From assembly GCA_038087015.1 (NCBI GenBank), contig JASBNA010000031.1, positions 1-64,000 on the forward strand: 64,000 nucleotides of DNA. The letters run 5' to 3'. Every line of letters starts with the position of its first letter. Position 1 is the first letter of the stretch. The DNA is from Cerrena zonata. Its lineage: Eukaryota > Basidiomycota > Agaricomycetes > Polyporales > Cerrenaceae. A program made the translations under genes and the position numbers. The notes below the pieces were generated by a model. That model was not told where the DNA came from. It saw only the letters and a program-made list of their open reading frames with translations, and did no database searches. Of the stretch, positions 51,419 through 62,428 are shown one piece after another.

Positions 51419-52163
51419 CGATTGAGGTCAGTATCTGTGGGATGAAGGAGGGAATCGATAAGCAAGCGACGAGGTACTAATACACATCGTTCATATACCT
51501 AGGCCTCTGCATGTATAGCATGTTGTCTACATCGTGGCTGTGGGGACAACATCTCCTCGTAACGCCTCAGTTCTAGATCTATTACAGCCAACATCATAGC
51601 CCCTTCATCGGCTGTTGGCGCTTGAGGTAGCATTGAGAGCCTCCTATGTGTGCTTCTCTCCTAATCTCATACACCCCGGGCACACCCCGACCCAGAGGTG
51701 TACTCGTTTTTCTGATTCCATACACGGCGCCGTGTCCATTTCACCTTCCAATCCGACGGTTTCCTTTTGACAACACTGTCACGGTGATACAAATTGCATG
51801 GTAAATCGATCACTCAATATAAGGAAACTCGAACTCGTAGTGAACTTCAATCGACAAGATTTAGAATAAAATGGAACCTGCAGATTCGACTTAGGGCAGT
51901 GAACATTGATTTGAAACTAAAGACTCTGAATCGGATTGAAAGATCGAGAATGAAACCTAGGACACGAAAGAGTAGTCAATAATTTAGTGCAATACAGAGG
52001 AAAACACGTTGATCATCGACATCCAAATATGGGTTTTTAGGTCACGTAGGACGCTCTGCGGTTGGTGAAAACGACCGCCGTCCGCCGAAGTGAAATTGGA
52101 TGATCCTGGAACCAAAATCCATGAGTTCGTACCAACTTCGAATCTGCAGATAAATCTTACATG
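51419..52163. other. Inter-unit region F6-F7
   Basis: No gene seen. The 51.88 kb position is the left edge of a block duplicated at 60.34 kb. Frames such as 51794-51982 are not conserved in the partner copy. Confidence 0.45.
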
Positions 52164-53928
52164 TCACAATGATATATCCCGATCATTACTGAAATCAACT
52201 TCGACCCTCCGTGCTTTGAGCTTAGGAAACTCCACAGGCTTCGCTACATTCGTTCTGACACGAAGTTTGCGAAACTCGCGAAACGATTCATCAGATAGAA
52301 GGTCATCGAGACGCTCCATATCTTGTGACAACACTAGCTTTTTGTCCGCCTCCGGCGGTGGATGTAGATAAGGTAACGGAGCTAGGGACAAAAATATCAG
52401 TGCCGGCTGTACTGCAAAATTCATTTACAATCTACATACATACCACTTTTCGAGATGCATACGAGCATGAATACCGTAGAGTGAGCTCCTCAAGAGACTG
52501 GCTACAATGTTGCAGTAGGTCTGTGATCTCTTGGACGGTTGATTTATGATAACTATGGAACGGTGGGATTGCGAGGGTGAGATATTTGAGGTGCACGACA
52601 AACGGACGAGCTTTGATGAACGATTTCAGCACAACAGATATGTTAGTTTCAAATTGTATGTCCAAAGTTTTCAAGGAGCACTTCGATCGATTGAACCGTA
52701 GATGTGGGAGATCATGACCACCAAAGCGTGTATAGCGAGGCCATGAAAGAACCAACGTAGACAGCGATCGGAATGATGTGAGAAACCGGCACAGTTGATT
52801 CATATCTCCAGTTTCGCAATCATAAAGCCTCAATACCTGCACTGAACTAGCGGATGAGGAAAATCTATAAAGGGACGGATGCGCCCTTTTCAAGTCTAGC
52901 GATGCTATGTAGCATTGCTCCAACCTAGGCATGTGGTATGAAGTAAGCAAAGTCGTGGGTCGTGGTGCCCCGTCGTGATAATCCGCATTGAATGATTTGA
53001 TATACTGAAGCAGGAAGGGTTTCCGGCGTACAGCATGCTGAAAACTCAAGAGCGATTGGAGTTGGGGCGGGAAGCTGAAAGCGATAATGGAAAAGAGACA
53101 CATTTGTGCCCGAGGTACCCATGCTAGACAGACACGGGCACAATATGCAAGGCTTCTCCTGCTTTCGGGGGTAGGCTTCTCTGCGATGTAATCGATGATA
53201 GTTTCATAGACCTCTGTTGGGAACCATGAAGAGCGAAACACAACCTGTTCTCTAGAATATCGCGAGCACCACACGAAATTTGATAAAATGAATAAAGTAT
53301 CGAGAACGAGTGAAAGTATATATACCTATCTCCGTCGGTTATTTCGACGTCCACGGCACCGTTGTATCGTTTTTTGGCCTGCCTTAGAGAAGAAGCGTTA
53401 GCACTCCACTGGACAAGGTTTATATAAGATAAAGGAGAGCATATACCTATCGCATATCCTCTTCCCAGAGCCGTCCACGACCAGATCCATCGAGTCGTCG
53501 AGATTCATCTTCTTGGTACAAAGTGTATCCTTATACACGGCCCATCCAGCGAATGTAGAGAACCCCAAAGAACCGTCAATCACCGCTGACCAGGAATCTG
53601 GTGTTTCACTGACAGGTACGTGATCATACGAGGGGTCTCCAGTATTTCTAGAGGACAGGAGAGATGAGTGTAAAGCCTCAGTGACGCGGGTAGATATATT
53701 AAAACCCGATACCTACAAGCCAATGTAGGCTGGATACTCCATCTCGACGTCTACGGACTCAAAGCAGTTACTAGTAGTATTCTATGGGGAGTGTCGTAGG
53801 TCATGAAATGTATGCGAGATGACACCAAACCAAGCGGAACGTCAGAGAGAAAAGGTGGTTTCGTCTCTTTTAAGCAAACAAAGATAACAAGCAAGAATTT
53901 CTGGACGTACCAGAGAAATGGTGTTCAT
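52164..53928 (-). CDS. F-box/leucine-rich protein, copy F7, intact
   Basis: Exons: 53928-53911 (MNTISL), 53781-53717, 53647-53447, 53382-53326, 53251-52440 and 52381-52164; 456 residues, all phases good. Intron 1 is long (129 bp). F7 and F9 form their own subfamily: exon 5 opens with REQVVFRSSWFPTEVYETII, leucine-rich segments contain KSFNADYHDGAP and LRLYDCETGDMNQLCRFLTS, and the last exon begins with a proline-rich stretch (PLPYLHPPPEADKK) and ends SNDRDISL. Exon 3 is shorter than in F9 and contains a unique SLGFSTFAGWAVYKD stretch. The F-box second half is LAYCARVCLAWVPRAQ. It is expected to be an SCF substrate receptor with a different target from the F3-F5 group. Confidence 0.86.
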
Positions 53929-54600
53929 TACGATCAGGGTATATGCCTATGGGGAAGGAGAGGAGAGGATCGATAGACAAGCTATAGGATATTAATGCTC
54001 AACCGTGGATCTACATACCTGTGCAAGCATATGTGATGTGCCTGTCAGTTTGTGGGAGGGTACACGCATTCCGTTCATCCCACGTCATAGGTGCAAATGA
54101 TAGTACTTCGGTTCCATCATTGTAGCTAATCCATCTTCTACCAAGATGTATAATGACGAGGTTTCGGAAATAATGATTCTTCTTGAGCCACCTCTTCCAG
54201 CAAAGAAAGTACGGCCGTCAGGGGATATACTGGTCAAAAAACGTTTAACAACCTTGTGTCAATCGAGGTTTCTGACTCGGAACGAAGAAAATCTAAAAAA
54301 ACATATCACAGAACGTCACGAGGAAGATTTCGTTGTCAGGTAGCTATTGGAGTCGAAGCCCTCCCTGAACCTCCAATGCAGACAGCGGCATAGGATCCGC
54401 ATAGCCCGAATCATCGCGGCCTCATTGTTTTCCAGGGTTTGCGACATCTTCGAGATGCGAAGTCACGGCGGTGATGAGTCAGAACCTCCCCTCGGGCACA
54501 CATCTTGGCCGTAGCAGGTATCAGATAGAACCTATGATTCTGGCTGTCGCAAGTTCAAGATAAAACCTGTAATTCTGGACGCTATACGTTATTTTGTATC
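53929..54600 (+). other. Flank above F7 with short frame carrying half a C2H2-like motif
   Basis: A 65-codon plus-strand frame (54146-54343, ATG) reads CQSRFLTRNEENLKKHITERH, the second half of a C2H2 finger pattern. It ends at TAG, where the duplicate at 62841 has CAG. The duplicate in turn has lost one A at about 62740, shifting the frame. The two copies therefore carry different lesions of one longer ancestral frame. Confidence 0.35.
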
Positions 54601-56900
54601 GAGGAGAAAGATGAGAAATATGAAAACAGTTGACCGTGAAGGCGATGTGATTCTAAATTTGGCAAGGAACAAGAACTGACAGCTCGACGCACCTAGGCAT
54701 ATCTGACAAGCGAAGGGGGTCAAGGAGGGATCGATGTAGATGAGATAAAGGCGATACGGTAGTAACGAGAACCTAAACAGAACGCATACTGATAAAGGGA
54801 CGATGAAAAGAGATGATGATTGGATGTACACATCCGCCCACCAAGCAACGCGTGCTTTACACAAGTCGTGTAACATCTTCCTAACAAGGATGTTTGAGAT
54901 GAGAATATGTAACGAGCTTGGGTAAAGAAAGTCAACATATCAAGCTATAAAACACCGCTTTCGAAATTGCAAACAGCAACGAGCTCTAGATATCCATACC
55001 AGCATAAGATATCAGGCAACCAGAACGTAAGGCATCATCGCGAGGAGGAAGTGAAGCGGAAGTGGGGGATGGGCTGTACTTTGATGCGTCGTTCCTCTCT
55101 GGTTTGGCCGTCGCTCACAATCATTGTGAAATAGAATGGGACACGGGTATAGACACGAGCAGCAGATGCACCTCGAGGGAATAGCTGCTGGAAAACAGTC
55201 ACCTTATCCTATCATGTAAGAGTAAGCTAACCAAATAAACCGACTTCTTGCAGTCTGTGAAGAGAACAACGTTAGCAGATTATGCATTTGTACCAGTGAC
55301 GAATTTGAATGAGGATCACCGACGACGATACTTACGTTAATCAAACGTCTTTGGCGATCTGGATGGCGTACTAGTTGTGGTCAGTCTGGCTGAGGGAGTC
55401 AAGTAGGGGCTCGCGATCGGAAATGTCGAGTTCATGGAGTTTGAGGATCGATGGTAACTACGACTCGGAGAGACGGAGCTCGAGGGGTAGCGCTTCCACG
55501 TGGCTGCTTCGACCGACTGCTTCCTATTGGCCAGTTCTCCGACCCGCGTCTGTCCTACTACTCGAGTCTCCGCAGATCTACAAGCCTTGCCTTTGCTTGC
55601 CAGTACGCTGTATCTTCCGGCTATTATACAACTTCCTCTCCCTGCTTGACTGAACATCCCTTGTCTCTCTTGCCCTCTTCCTTGCTCATGTTCAACGAGT
55701 ACCGCATAGTGCCTTCTCTCCCGAGCTATATACCCTCCAAGTCTCCGCAGGCCCATTGTCCTTACCTTTGCTCGCCAGTATAACGTACGTCTCGCAAAGT
55801 CACTTCACCTTGCGTCTCAGGTCTATATCCCTTTTTCTACGCGGTATCTCCACCCTACGCCTCCTGTTTGGAGACTCCGTCGTCCTCATCGTCCACAGGA
55901 TGGATTTTACTGACACTGGTATCTCACCCGTACCCGGCTACGGCTTCTGTGTCATCGCAAGAGTGCCTTCAATTCCTGGATGAAATCACGTCAACATAGC
56001 ACTCCATAGTGTCCGTCAATATCCTTCTCCGCCCTGCCGCTCCAGTCACATTCGTCGGTCTTCCATTATGTCTTCCTCCTTCAGATTGTAACTCTCTCAT
56101 CATAACGATCACCGTCTTCATATCCAACCTCGAATCCCAGACACTCTCATTCCTTCGCTCACGGCGTTCAAGATGCTGACCGGTATTGTGCTCTCTGACG
56201 ATAGAACCCTCTTGAACGCAACCATCAACTCACCCTTGACGATTGCTAAATCATTTACCCGGTTGACAAAATGAAGACACGGAGTCGTAGGATCCACGAT
56301 TAGGAGCAGGTGGCTTGGTCAGGAACTAGTTCATTCCGAAGAGGGATAGTCGGCGACACAGGTGAGTCTTCTCCGTCCCAATTTTGCTATTCCTGGTACC
56401 AATCAAGATAACTGGTCTACACTCACGGATTCTACTTCCTACACTCGTGGGACCTCTAGTAGGAATCTAGCCACCAGGGCTGACTTAACTCCCACCGCGA
56501 CCATTCGTCCAATATCTCGCTTCCAGGTTCTAATTGCCTGACAACGAAGAGCCTCCGCGAAAACTAGCGCAAAAGATTGAAGCATGCAAACCCAGCCATT
56601 ACAAGGATGAAGACACACTTTGGTCAGACCACACTGATACCGCCGCACTCTACCATCCCATAACCAACTATATCTATTTTCCGCTACATCGACACTCTTG
56701 CCCTAACGTCCTCATCCACCAATCGGAAACTCATGAGTACAACGCATGCCTTTATTTCATTCTTCTTTAGTGCAGTCCCGGTTTGCCGATTTGACCATAC
56801 TATATGCGCCCTCAGAGACTCTCGCCCGTCAGATGTAGACCGATCGAATTCAGGAAATTTCTCTAGCCAGACGTTTTTGCACTAAACACGTATAACCACC
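54601..56900. other. Region above F7, no accepted gene
   Basis: Up to 55504 this is the duplicated block. A minus-strand frame ending at 55337 starts MNSTFPIASPYLTPSARLTT at 55438 and lies just downstream (in that direction) of the CACGTG/ATTGG block at 55497-55540. It ends after 33 residues and may be the first exon of something unrecognised. The rest (55.5-56.9 kb) is C/T-rich without motifs. Confidence 0.35.
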
Positions 56901-56957
56901 AGGTTACTGTATTCACCGCGCCCGCAAACTGGGCACAATCTTTCCTTGACAGCCACT

Positions 56958-57200
56958 ATGAACGTCGATGTCGGTGATTTCGGACTCTGGTGGACGCAAG
57001 ACTACGAATTTATATTGCTCCTAAAGTGCTGTTTGACACAGCAAACGGTCACAGCTTCTCGGTCGATACTTGGTCCATTGGCGTCATCCTGTACACACTT
57101 GTGCTCGGTCGTCCTCCCTGGATCGTCAGAGGATCAAAGGCGTAGATTTCCTGCAGGCATACCTCCGGATGAAACACGTCATCGTCTTCAAGTACGTTTC
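56958..57200 (+). pseudogene. Polo-like kinase gene fragment, frameshifted
   Basis: Kinase blocks appear in order but in shifting frames: [10 protein letters not shown] with the DFG magnesium-binding motif (from 56958), then [20 protein letters not shown] and [16 protein letters not shown] (about 57012-57121), where APE has become APK, then RFPAGIPPDETRHRLQ (about 57145-57194). This order and wording match the activation segment and C-lobe of polo-like kinases (IAPEVL, HSFEVDIWS.GVILYTLL, Y.FP..IP.SDE.R). The segment between DFG and APE is largely deleted and at least two frameshifts are present. It is a dead fragment, not a working kinase. Confidence 0.65.
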
Positions 57201-57537
57201 GTTCACATTTTCCAAACCCTAAATCCCTCAGACTAATTCCTCAATTATAGTTCAACTTTACAGATCACTCGAAAGTAGTACTCTCCTCTCGGGGTCTTGT
57301 CGTCACCCATATAGACAAGACCCCGAATATCTCGTTGCGACGGAACCCTCCGCGAAATCATGGCCGCCGCCCGGCCCTGAGCAAACCAGGTTCGACAAAC
57401 GGCTCGTCCACAAGCAAGGAAATCTCAATCTCTCTATTCGTAATGGATACATCGGATGCCAGACAACGACCGACGTCACAGAGGACGTACATATATGTAT
57501 GACATTACAAATCATGTACATATCGACCTTTCAACCT
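57201..57537. other. Spacer between kinase and dehydrogenase remnants
   Basis: No accepted gene. A perfect short inverted repeat (GGGGTCTTGTCG...AGACAAGACCCC, about 57291-57322) may form a hairpin or terminator-like structure. Confidence 0.35.
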
Positions 57538-58000
57538 TTACCACTCATACTCTTGTACTTCATCACCCCAATAGTCCCAGCTCTTACCAGAGTGCTCAGA
57601 TGTGGATGCTACTATAAACTTTAACAAAACCGGAATGGTCTCCTTCGGGTCAAGAGGAGCAGCGCTTCCTCCCAAATCTAGAACAATGGAAATTAACGTC
57701 GCTGATGAAGAGGAAGGCATCTCATTCCGACTTACCAGTCTTGTTATGACCAGGAGAAAGGGCGTAAACTATGAACTCCGGTTTCTCACATGCCGTCTTC
57801 ACCGTCTACACACCCCCAACAATTAGTCCGAATTGCTGACAACTTCCTATAAATCATCTCGAAGACTCACCATCATGTTAAAAGCAGCCTTGCAAGCAGA
57901 ATACATGGCGGCATACTGTCGGCCAACCTTCCCGACCACTGAGATACTGCCCAATCTGCTTGATATGTTCACAACGACCTTCCTGCGTCCCTTTTCAAAA
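57538..58000 (-). pseudogene. Short-chain dehydrogenase/reductase, 3' half only
   Basis: Exons 58000-57871, 57805-57736 and 57677-57538 splice in phase. Together they give the C-terminal half of an SDR oxidoreductase: the NISS strand with catalytic Ser region (RRKVVVNISSRLGSIS), the catalytic Tyr and Lys in YSACKAAFNMM, and SPGHNKTDLGG after the active site. The last exon ends SWDYWGDEVQEYEW, a usual fungal SDR C-terminus. The Rossmann glycine motif and the first half are absent: upstream of 58000 no family-like sequence is found before the F8 flank begins near 58.1 kb. The gene was probably cut by the insertion or duplication of the F-box unit. Confidence 0.65.
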
Positions 58001-58225
58001 CTGAATTGCAGGCTCGAATCAGTACCAGGATATTGGATATTTGTAATGTAGCATGATAAAGGTGGATAGAATAGCTGGGAAGAGCTTGCATGTCTTAGGA
58101 AATGGGTCCGGTGTCTACAGGTTCATTGAAGCATAAGGTATTGACAATAAGTGCCGCCGTGGGAACATCAAACAATAGTCATTAAATACACAAAACACAG
58201 AATCTGCCGACCATAATATTACATA

Positions 58226-59933
58226 TCATAATGGTATTGAGTCCTTCTTGTCACTAAGATCAATATCAACCCCCCGCTCTCTAAGCTTTGGGAACTCAAT
58301 AGGTTCCATTTTGACTCTAATGCGAAGCTTCCGAAGGGAGCAAAACCTTTCATCAGAAAGGATGTCATCAAGAAATCCAACATTGTCAGTGGAATGTTCT
58401 CCTTGTAATATATAGTATGGGTGTGCCTGAGGGAGTATGGAAACTAGAAATCAAAGCATCAGCACCAGGTATACTCAGAAATGTGTTTACAAATATACAT
58501 ACACAAGGAATATTCAAAATATACCCTCCAAGCACCACATATCACAGTGACCTCTTCAAGAGACTGGCTGCAGTGCTCTAGCAGCTCTGTAATATCCTGA
58601 AGTGGGTGGGGGGACATGGGACGATCACTATATGCTATTATAAGATGTCTCAGGTGAGAGACAAAGGGAGGGGATTTTATAAAGTATTTCAGAAGTGTGG
58701 ATAGATTGGGTTTAAGCTCTAGTGCCAAGATCTGCAAGGGGCACTTTGAGCGATTGAATTGCAAGTGTGGGAGATTGGGACCACTGAGGGGGTTATCTAG
58801 AGAAAATTCAATAATCACTATAGACAGAGATCGGAATGAGGTAAGGAACCGGCACAGTTGATTTAGATTTCTAGTCTTGCAAACATCAAGATACAAGATC
58901 TGTAATGATGTTGCAGATGATGGGAACCTATACAGGGCTAAATGGACTCTGCTCAAGTCCAGCCCTGATATTTTGCACCATTGCAGATAAGGCATGTGAT
59001 ATGAGCTGAAGATAGTTGTCTGTTGTGACATATGATTGTTGTTGTCTATATCAAGAAATTTGATGAACTGAAGCAAGAAGGGTTTCCGCTGTACAGCAGC
59101 CCGAAAACCAGCAAGTGTTGAGGGTCGATTTATGTACTGGAGGAGATTGATAACGGAAAAGAGCTGCATTTGTGCTCGAGGTACCCATTCTCGGCAGACT
59201 CGGACACAACGTGCAATATAGCCCCTCTCCAAAGATTGACATTCCTCAGCGACATGATCAATGATACGTTCATAGATCTCTATGGGAACTCTTCGAGAGC
59301 ATTCTATATCATGTCCCCTAGACCACATAACAATTGGATAACAGATGAGTAAAATATTCTAGACGTGTAAGGGTATACCATACCTATCGCGAGTGGTCGT
59401 TTCGACCATCGAGGCACCGTCTTCTCTTCGTCTCTTGGCTTGCCTCAAAGATCACAGTGTCAGCATCATTGTGGGTAACACAGGATAGTACACACCTATC
59501 GTAGACTGTATCTGCACTGTCCGGAGCATCAACGATGCTGTTATATATTCGCTTATTGAAGTTGCTCACAACCAGAGCCAAGGAGTCGTCGGTGTTCGGC
59601 TCAATCCGCTGGATACAAGGAATATCGTTGCAGGCGGTCCCTTCAGCGTGTGGGGAGGCAAGAGGGTTATTATCTATCGCTGTACACCAAGACTCTGGCG
59701 TCCCCGGTTCATCAACATTCGTAGAACCTTCATCGTTCCTAACCAGCCAGAACGATGAATACAAAGCCTCTTAAGAGATTGAATAGCGAGACGTACCAGC
59801 AAGTGGCGACCAAATTCTCCATATCAATGTCCACGGAACCGAGAGAGGTGAGATCCTGTTTAGAACATCACAAGTCATGAGTCGACCAAGATGGCAAACA
59901 GGAATACAGACATACCAGAGAGTGTGTGTCCAT
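58226..59933 (-). CDS. F-box/leucine-rich protein, copy F8, intact
   Basis: Exons: 59933-59916 (MDTHSL), 59855-59797, 59738-59496, 59443-59384, 59317-58503 and 58443-58226; 470 residues with all phases good. The F-box is SRRVPIEIYERIIDHVA with IARCVRVCREWVPRAQMQLF. Exon 3 (VDEPGTPESWCTAI) is close to that of F4 and F5, whereas exon 5 and the C-terminal exon are more diverged (NVGFLDDILSDERF, FPKLRERGVDIDLSDKKD). That contrast suggests gene conversion or recombination between units, with 5' exons of F4/F5 type and a 3' part from an older copy. No lesion is seen. Confidence 0.86.
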
Positions 59934-60621
59934 TACAATTGAGGGAGTACTAAGTGTCTGTGGTGTGGAGAGGGGGGAATCGATGGGCAAACGACGGATA
60001 CTAATATACAGAGCGATAATGTGCCTGTACATGCCTCGGTTTCAGCTTTCAGTACAGCCCCCCTACTACTGGCGGAGAAAGAGGGTACAAGACTTTAACA
60101 ACGAGTGGTAGATCATGACCATATTTCTCTAGACGCGTTCGGCGGGTATTCTTCCCCGGCACGAGAGCATATACGAGGTCCAAATCCATGGTGTTAGAAC
60201 TATACGAGTAGGCTCGTCGAAGCTTGATTGCTTCGTACCAGCCAGTATGGAACATGTGTAATCGCTGACAGGTACAGCCAACATATATACCAACCAACCC
60301 GGTGCCAAAGATCCTTATAGAAACAGAGGACGGAGCCTGCAGTTTCAAATTGGGACAGTGAACATCAATTTGAAATTAAAGACCCGGAATCGGACTGAAA
60401 GACCGAGAATGAAACCTAGGACACGAAAGAGTAGTCAATAATCTAGTGCAATACAGAGGAGACCGCGTTGATCATCGACATCTAGACATAAACTGTAGGT
60501 CGCGTAAAACGTTCTGGGGATGGTGAAAATGATCGTCGTCTGCCCAAGTCAACTTGGATGATCCTGAAACCAAAACCCATGAGTTCGTACCAACTTCGAA
60601 TCTGCAGATAAATCTTACATG
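59934..60621. repeat. Flank above F8 with duplication breakpoint
   Basis: 59934-60335 matches the flank above F5 (45504-45960). At about 60335 the similarity switches abruptly to the F7/F9 block (51877 onward). No gene is seen. Confidence 0.6.
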
Positions 60622-62428
60622 TCACAATGATATATCCCGATCATTACTGAAATCAACTTCGACCCTTCGTGCTTTGAGCTTAGGAAAATCCACAGGCTTT
60701 GCTACATTTGTTCTGACACGAAGAATGCAAAATTCGCGAAATGATTCATCGGATAGAAGGTCATCGAGACGGTCCATATCTTGTGACAACACTAGCTTTT
60801 TATCCGTCTCCGGCGGTGTATGTAAATAGGGTAACGGAGCTAGGGACAAAAATATCAGTACCAACTATACTCCAAAGTTCATTTACAATCTACGTACATA
60901 CCACTTTTCGAGATGTATACGAGCATGAATACCACATAGTGAGCTCCTCCAGAGAGTCACTACAATGCTGTAGTAGGTCTGTGATCTCTGGGACGGTTGG
61001 TTTATGATAACTATGGAACGGTGGGATTGCGAGAGTGAGATATTTGAGATGCGCGACAAAGGGATGAACTTTGATCAATGACCCCAGCACAGTAGATAGA
61101 TGAGTTTCGAATTGGATATCCAAGGTTTGCAAAGAGCACTTCGATCGATTGAACTGTAGATGTGGGAGACCATGACCACCAAGAATCGTATAGCGAGGCC
61201 ACGAGAGAACCAACGTAGACAGCGATCGGAATGACGTGAGAAACCGGCACAGTTGATTTATATCTCCAGTTTCGCAATCGTAAAGCCTCAATACCTGCAC
61301 TGAACTAGCGGATGAGGGGAATCTATACAGGGACGGATGCGCTCTTTTCAAGTCTAGCGATGCTATGTAGCATTGTTCCAAGCTAGGCATGTGGTATGAA
61401 GTAAGCAAAGTCGCCGGTTGTGGTGCGCCATCGTGATAATCCGCATTGAATGATTTGATATAGTTAAGCAAGAAGGGTTTCCGGCGTACAGCATGCTGAA
61501 AGCTCAAGAGTGACTGGAATTGGGGCGGGAAGTTGAAAGCGATAATGGAAAAGAGACACATTTGCGCCCGTGGCACCCATGCTCGACAGACACGGGTGCA
61601 ACGTCCAAGATGCCTCCTGTCAGAACCAGATATCTCGGCCACGTAATCGATGATAGTTTCGTAGACCTCCGTTGGAAATTTTGAAGAGCGAAACACAACC
61701 TGTTCTCTAGAATATCGCGAGCACCACACGAAGATTGATAAAATGAATAAGGTATCGACAACAAGTGAAAGTAGAATATACCTATCTGCGTTGTTTATTT
61801 CGACGTTCAAGGCACCGTCGTGCATGCGTCTCTTGACCTGCCTTAGAGGAGAAGTGTTAGCACTCTATTGGACAAGGTTTATTTAGTACGGGGGAGAGCA
61901 TGTACCTATCATAACTCGCACTTTCCGAGACATCAAGAACGTTATCATATGTTCCCTTCCTATTGCCGGTCACGACTAGATCCAACGAGACGTCAAGTTT
62001 CGGTTTCGTCTTCTTGGTACAAAGCGTATCATTAGACACAATCCCTTCAGCGAGTATGTAGTCCCTAAAAGCACAGTCGATCACCGCTGACCAGGAATCT
62101 GGTGTTTCACCGATAGGTACGTGATCGTACGAGGGACTTGCAGTATTTCTATAGGACAGAAGAGATGAGTATAAAGCCTTAGTGATGTGGATAGATATAT
62201 TAAACCCCGATACATACAAACCAATGTAGGCTGGATACTCCATCTCGACGTCTACGGACTCGAGGCAGCTACTAGTAGTATCCTATTTGGAACATCGTAC
62301 GTCACGAATTGTATGCAGGATGGCACCAAAACAAACAGAACGTCAGAGAGAAAAGATGGTTTTGTTCCATTAACTTAACAAACATTACGCTCAAGAACTT
62401 CTAGACATACCAGGCAGGTGGTGTCCAT
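60622..62428 (-). CDS. F-box/leucine-rich protein, copy F9, intact
   Basis: Exons: 62428-62411 (MDTTCL), 62282-62218, 62148-61906, 61841-61782, 61706-60898 and 60839-60622; 470 residues, all phases good. It is the sister of F7 within the 3.65-kb duplication: REQVVFRSSKFPTEVYETII, then LGRCTRVCRAWVPRAQMCLF, where CAR has become CTR. The leucine-rich part and the tail (RRVEVDFSNDRDISL) match F7 closely. Exon 3 (YDHVPIGETPDSWSAVIDCA) is 42 nt longer than in F7 and differs strongly in its second half. The 5' flank is far more conserved between F7 and F9 than this exon, hinting that the acidic N-terminal region evolves fast. Confidence 0.87.

Larger units (their letters stand above)
51877..55504. 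repeat. Segmental duplication, left copy (partner 60336-64000)
   Basis: From CCTGCAG at 51877 the sequence runs parallel to 60336 onward, with an offset growing from 8459 to 8500 through small indels. It includes F7 (partner F9) and 1.5 kb upstream of it, where identity is close to complete (54.0-55.4 kb). The partner continues beyond the window. Confidence 0.9.

Noticed and set aside
54589..54938. Two overlapping minus-strand frames, identical at 63089-63438
   Set aside because: Identity only reflects the recent segmental duplication; starts are non-ATG and there is no domain signal.
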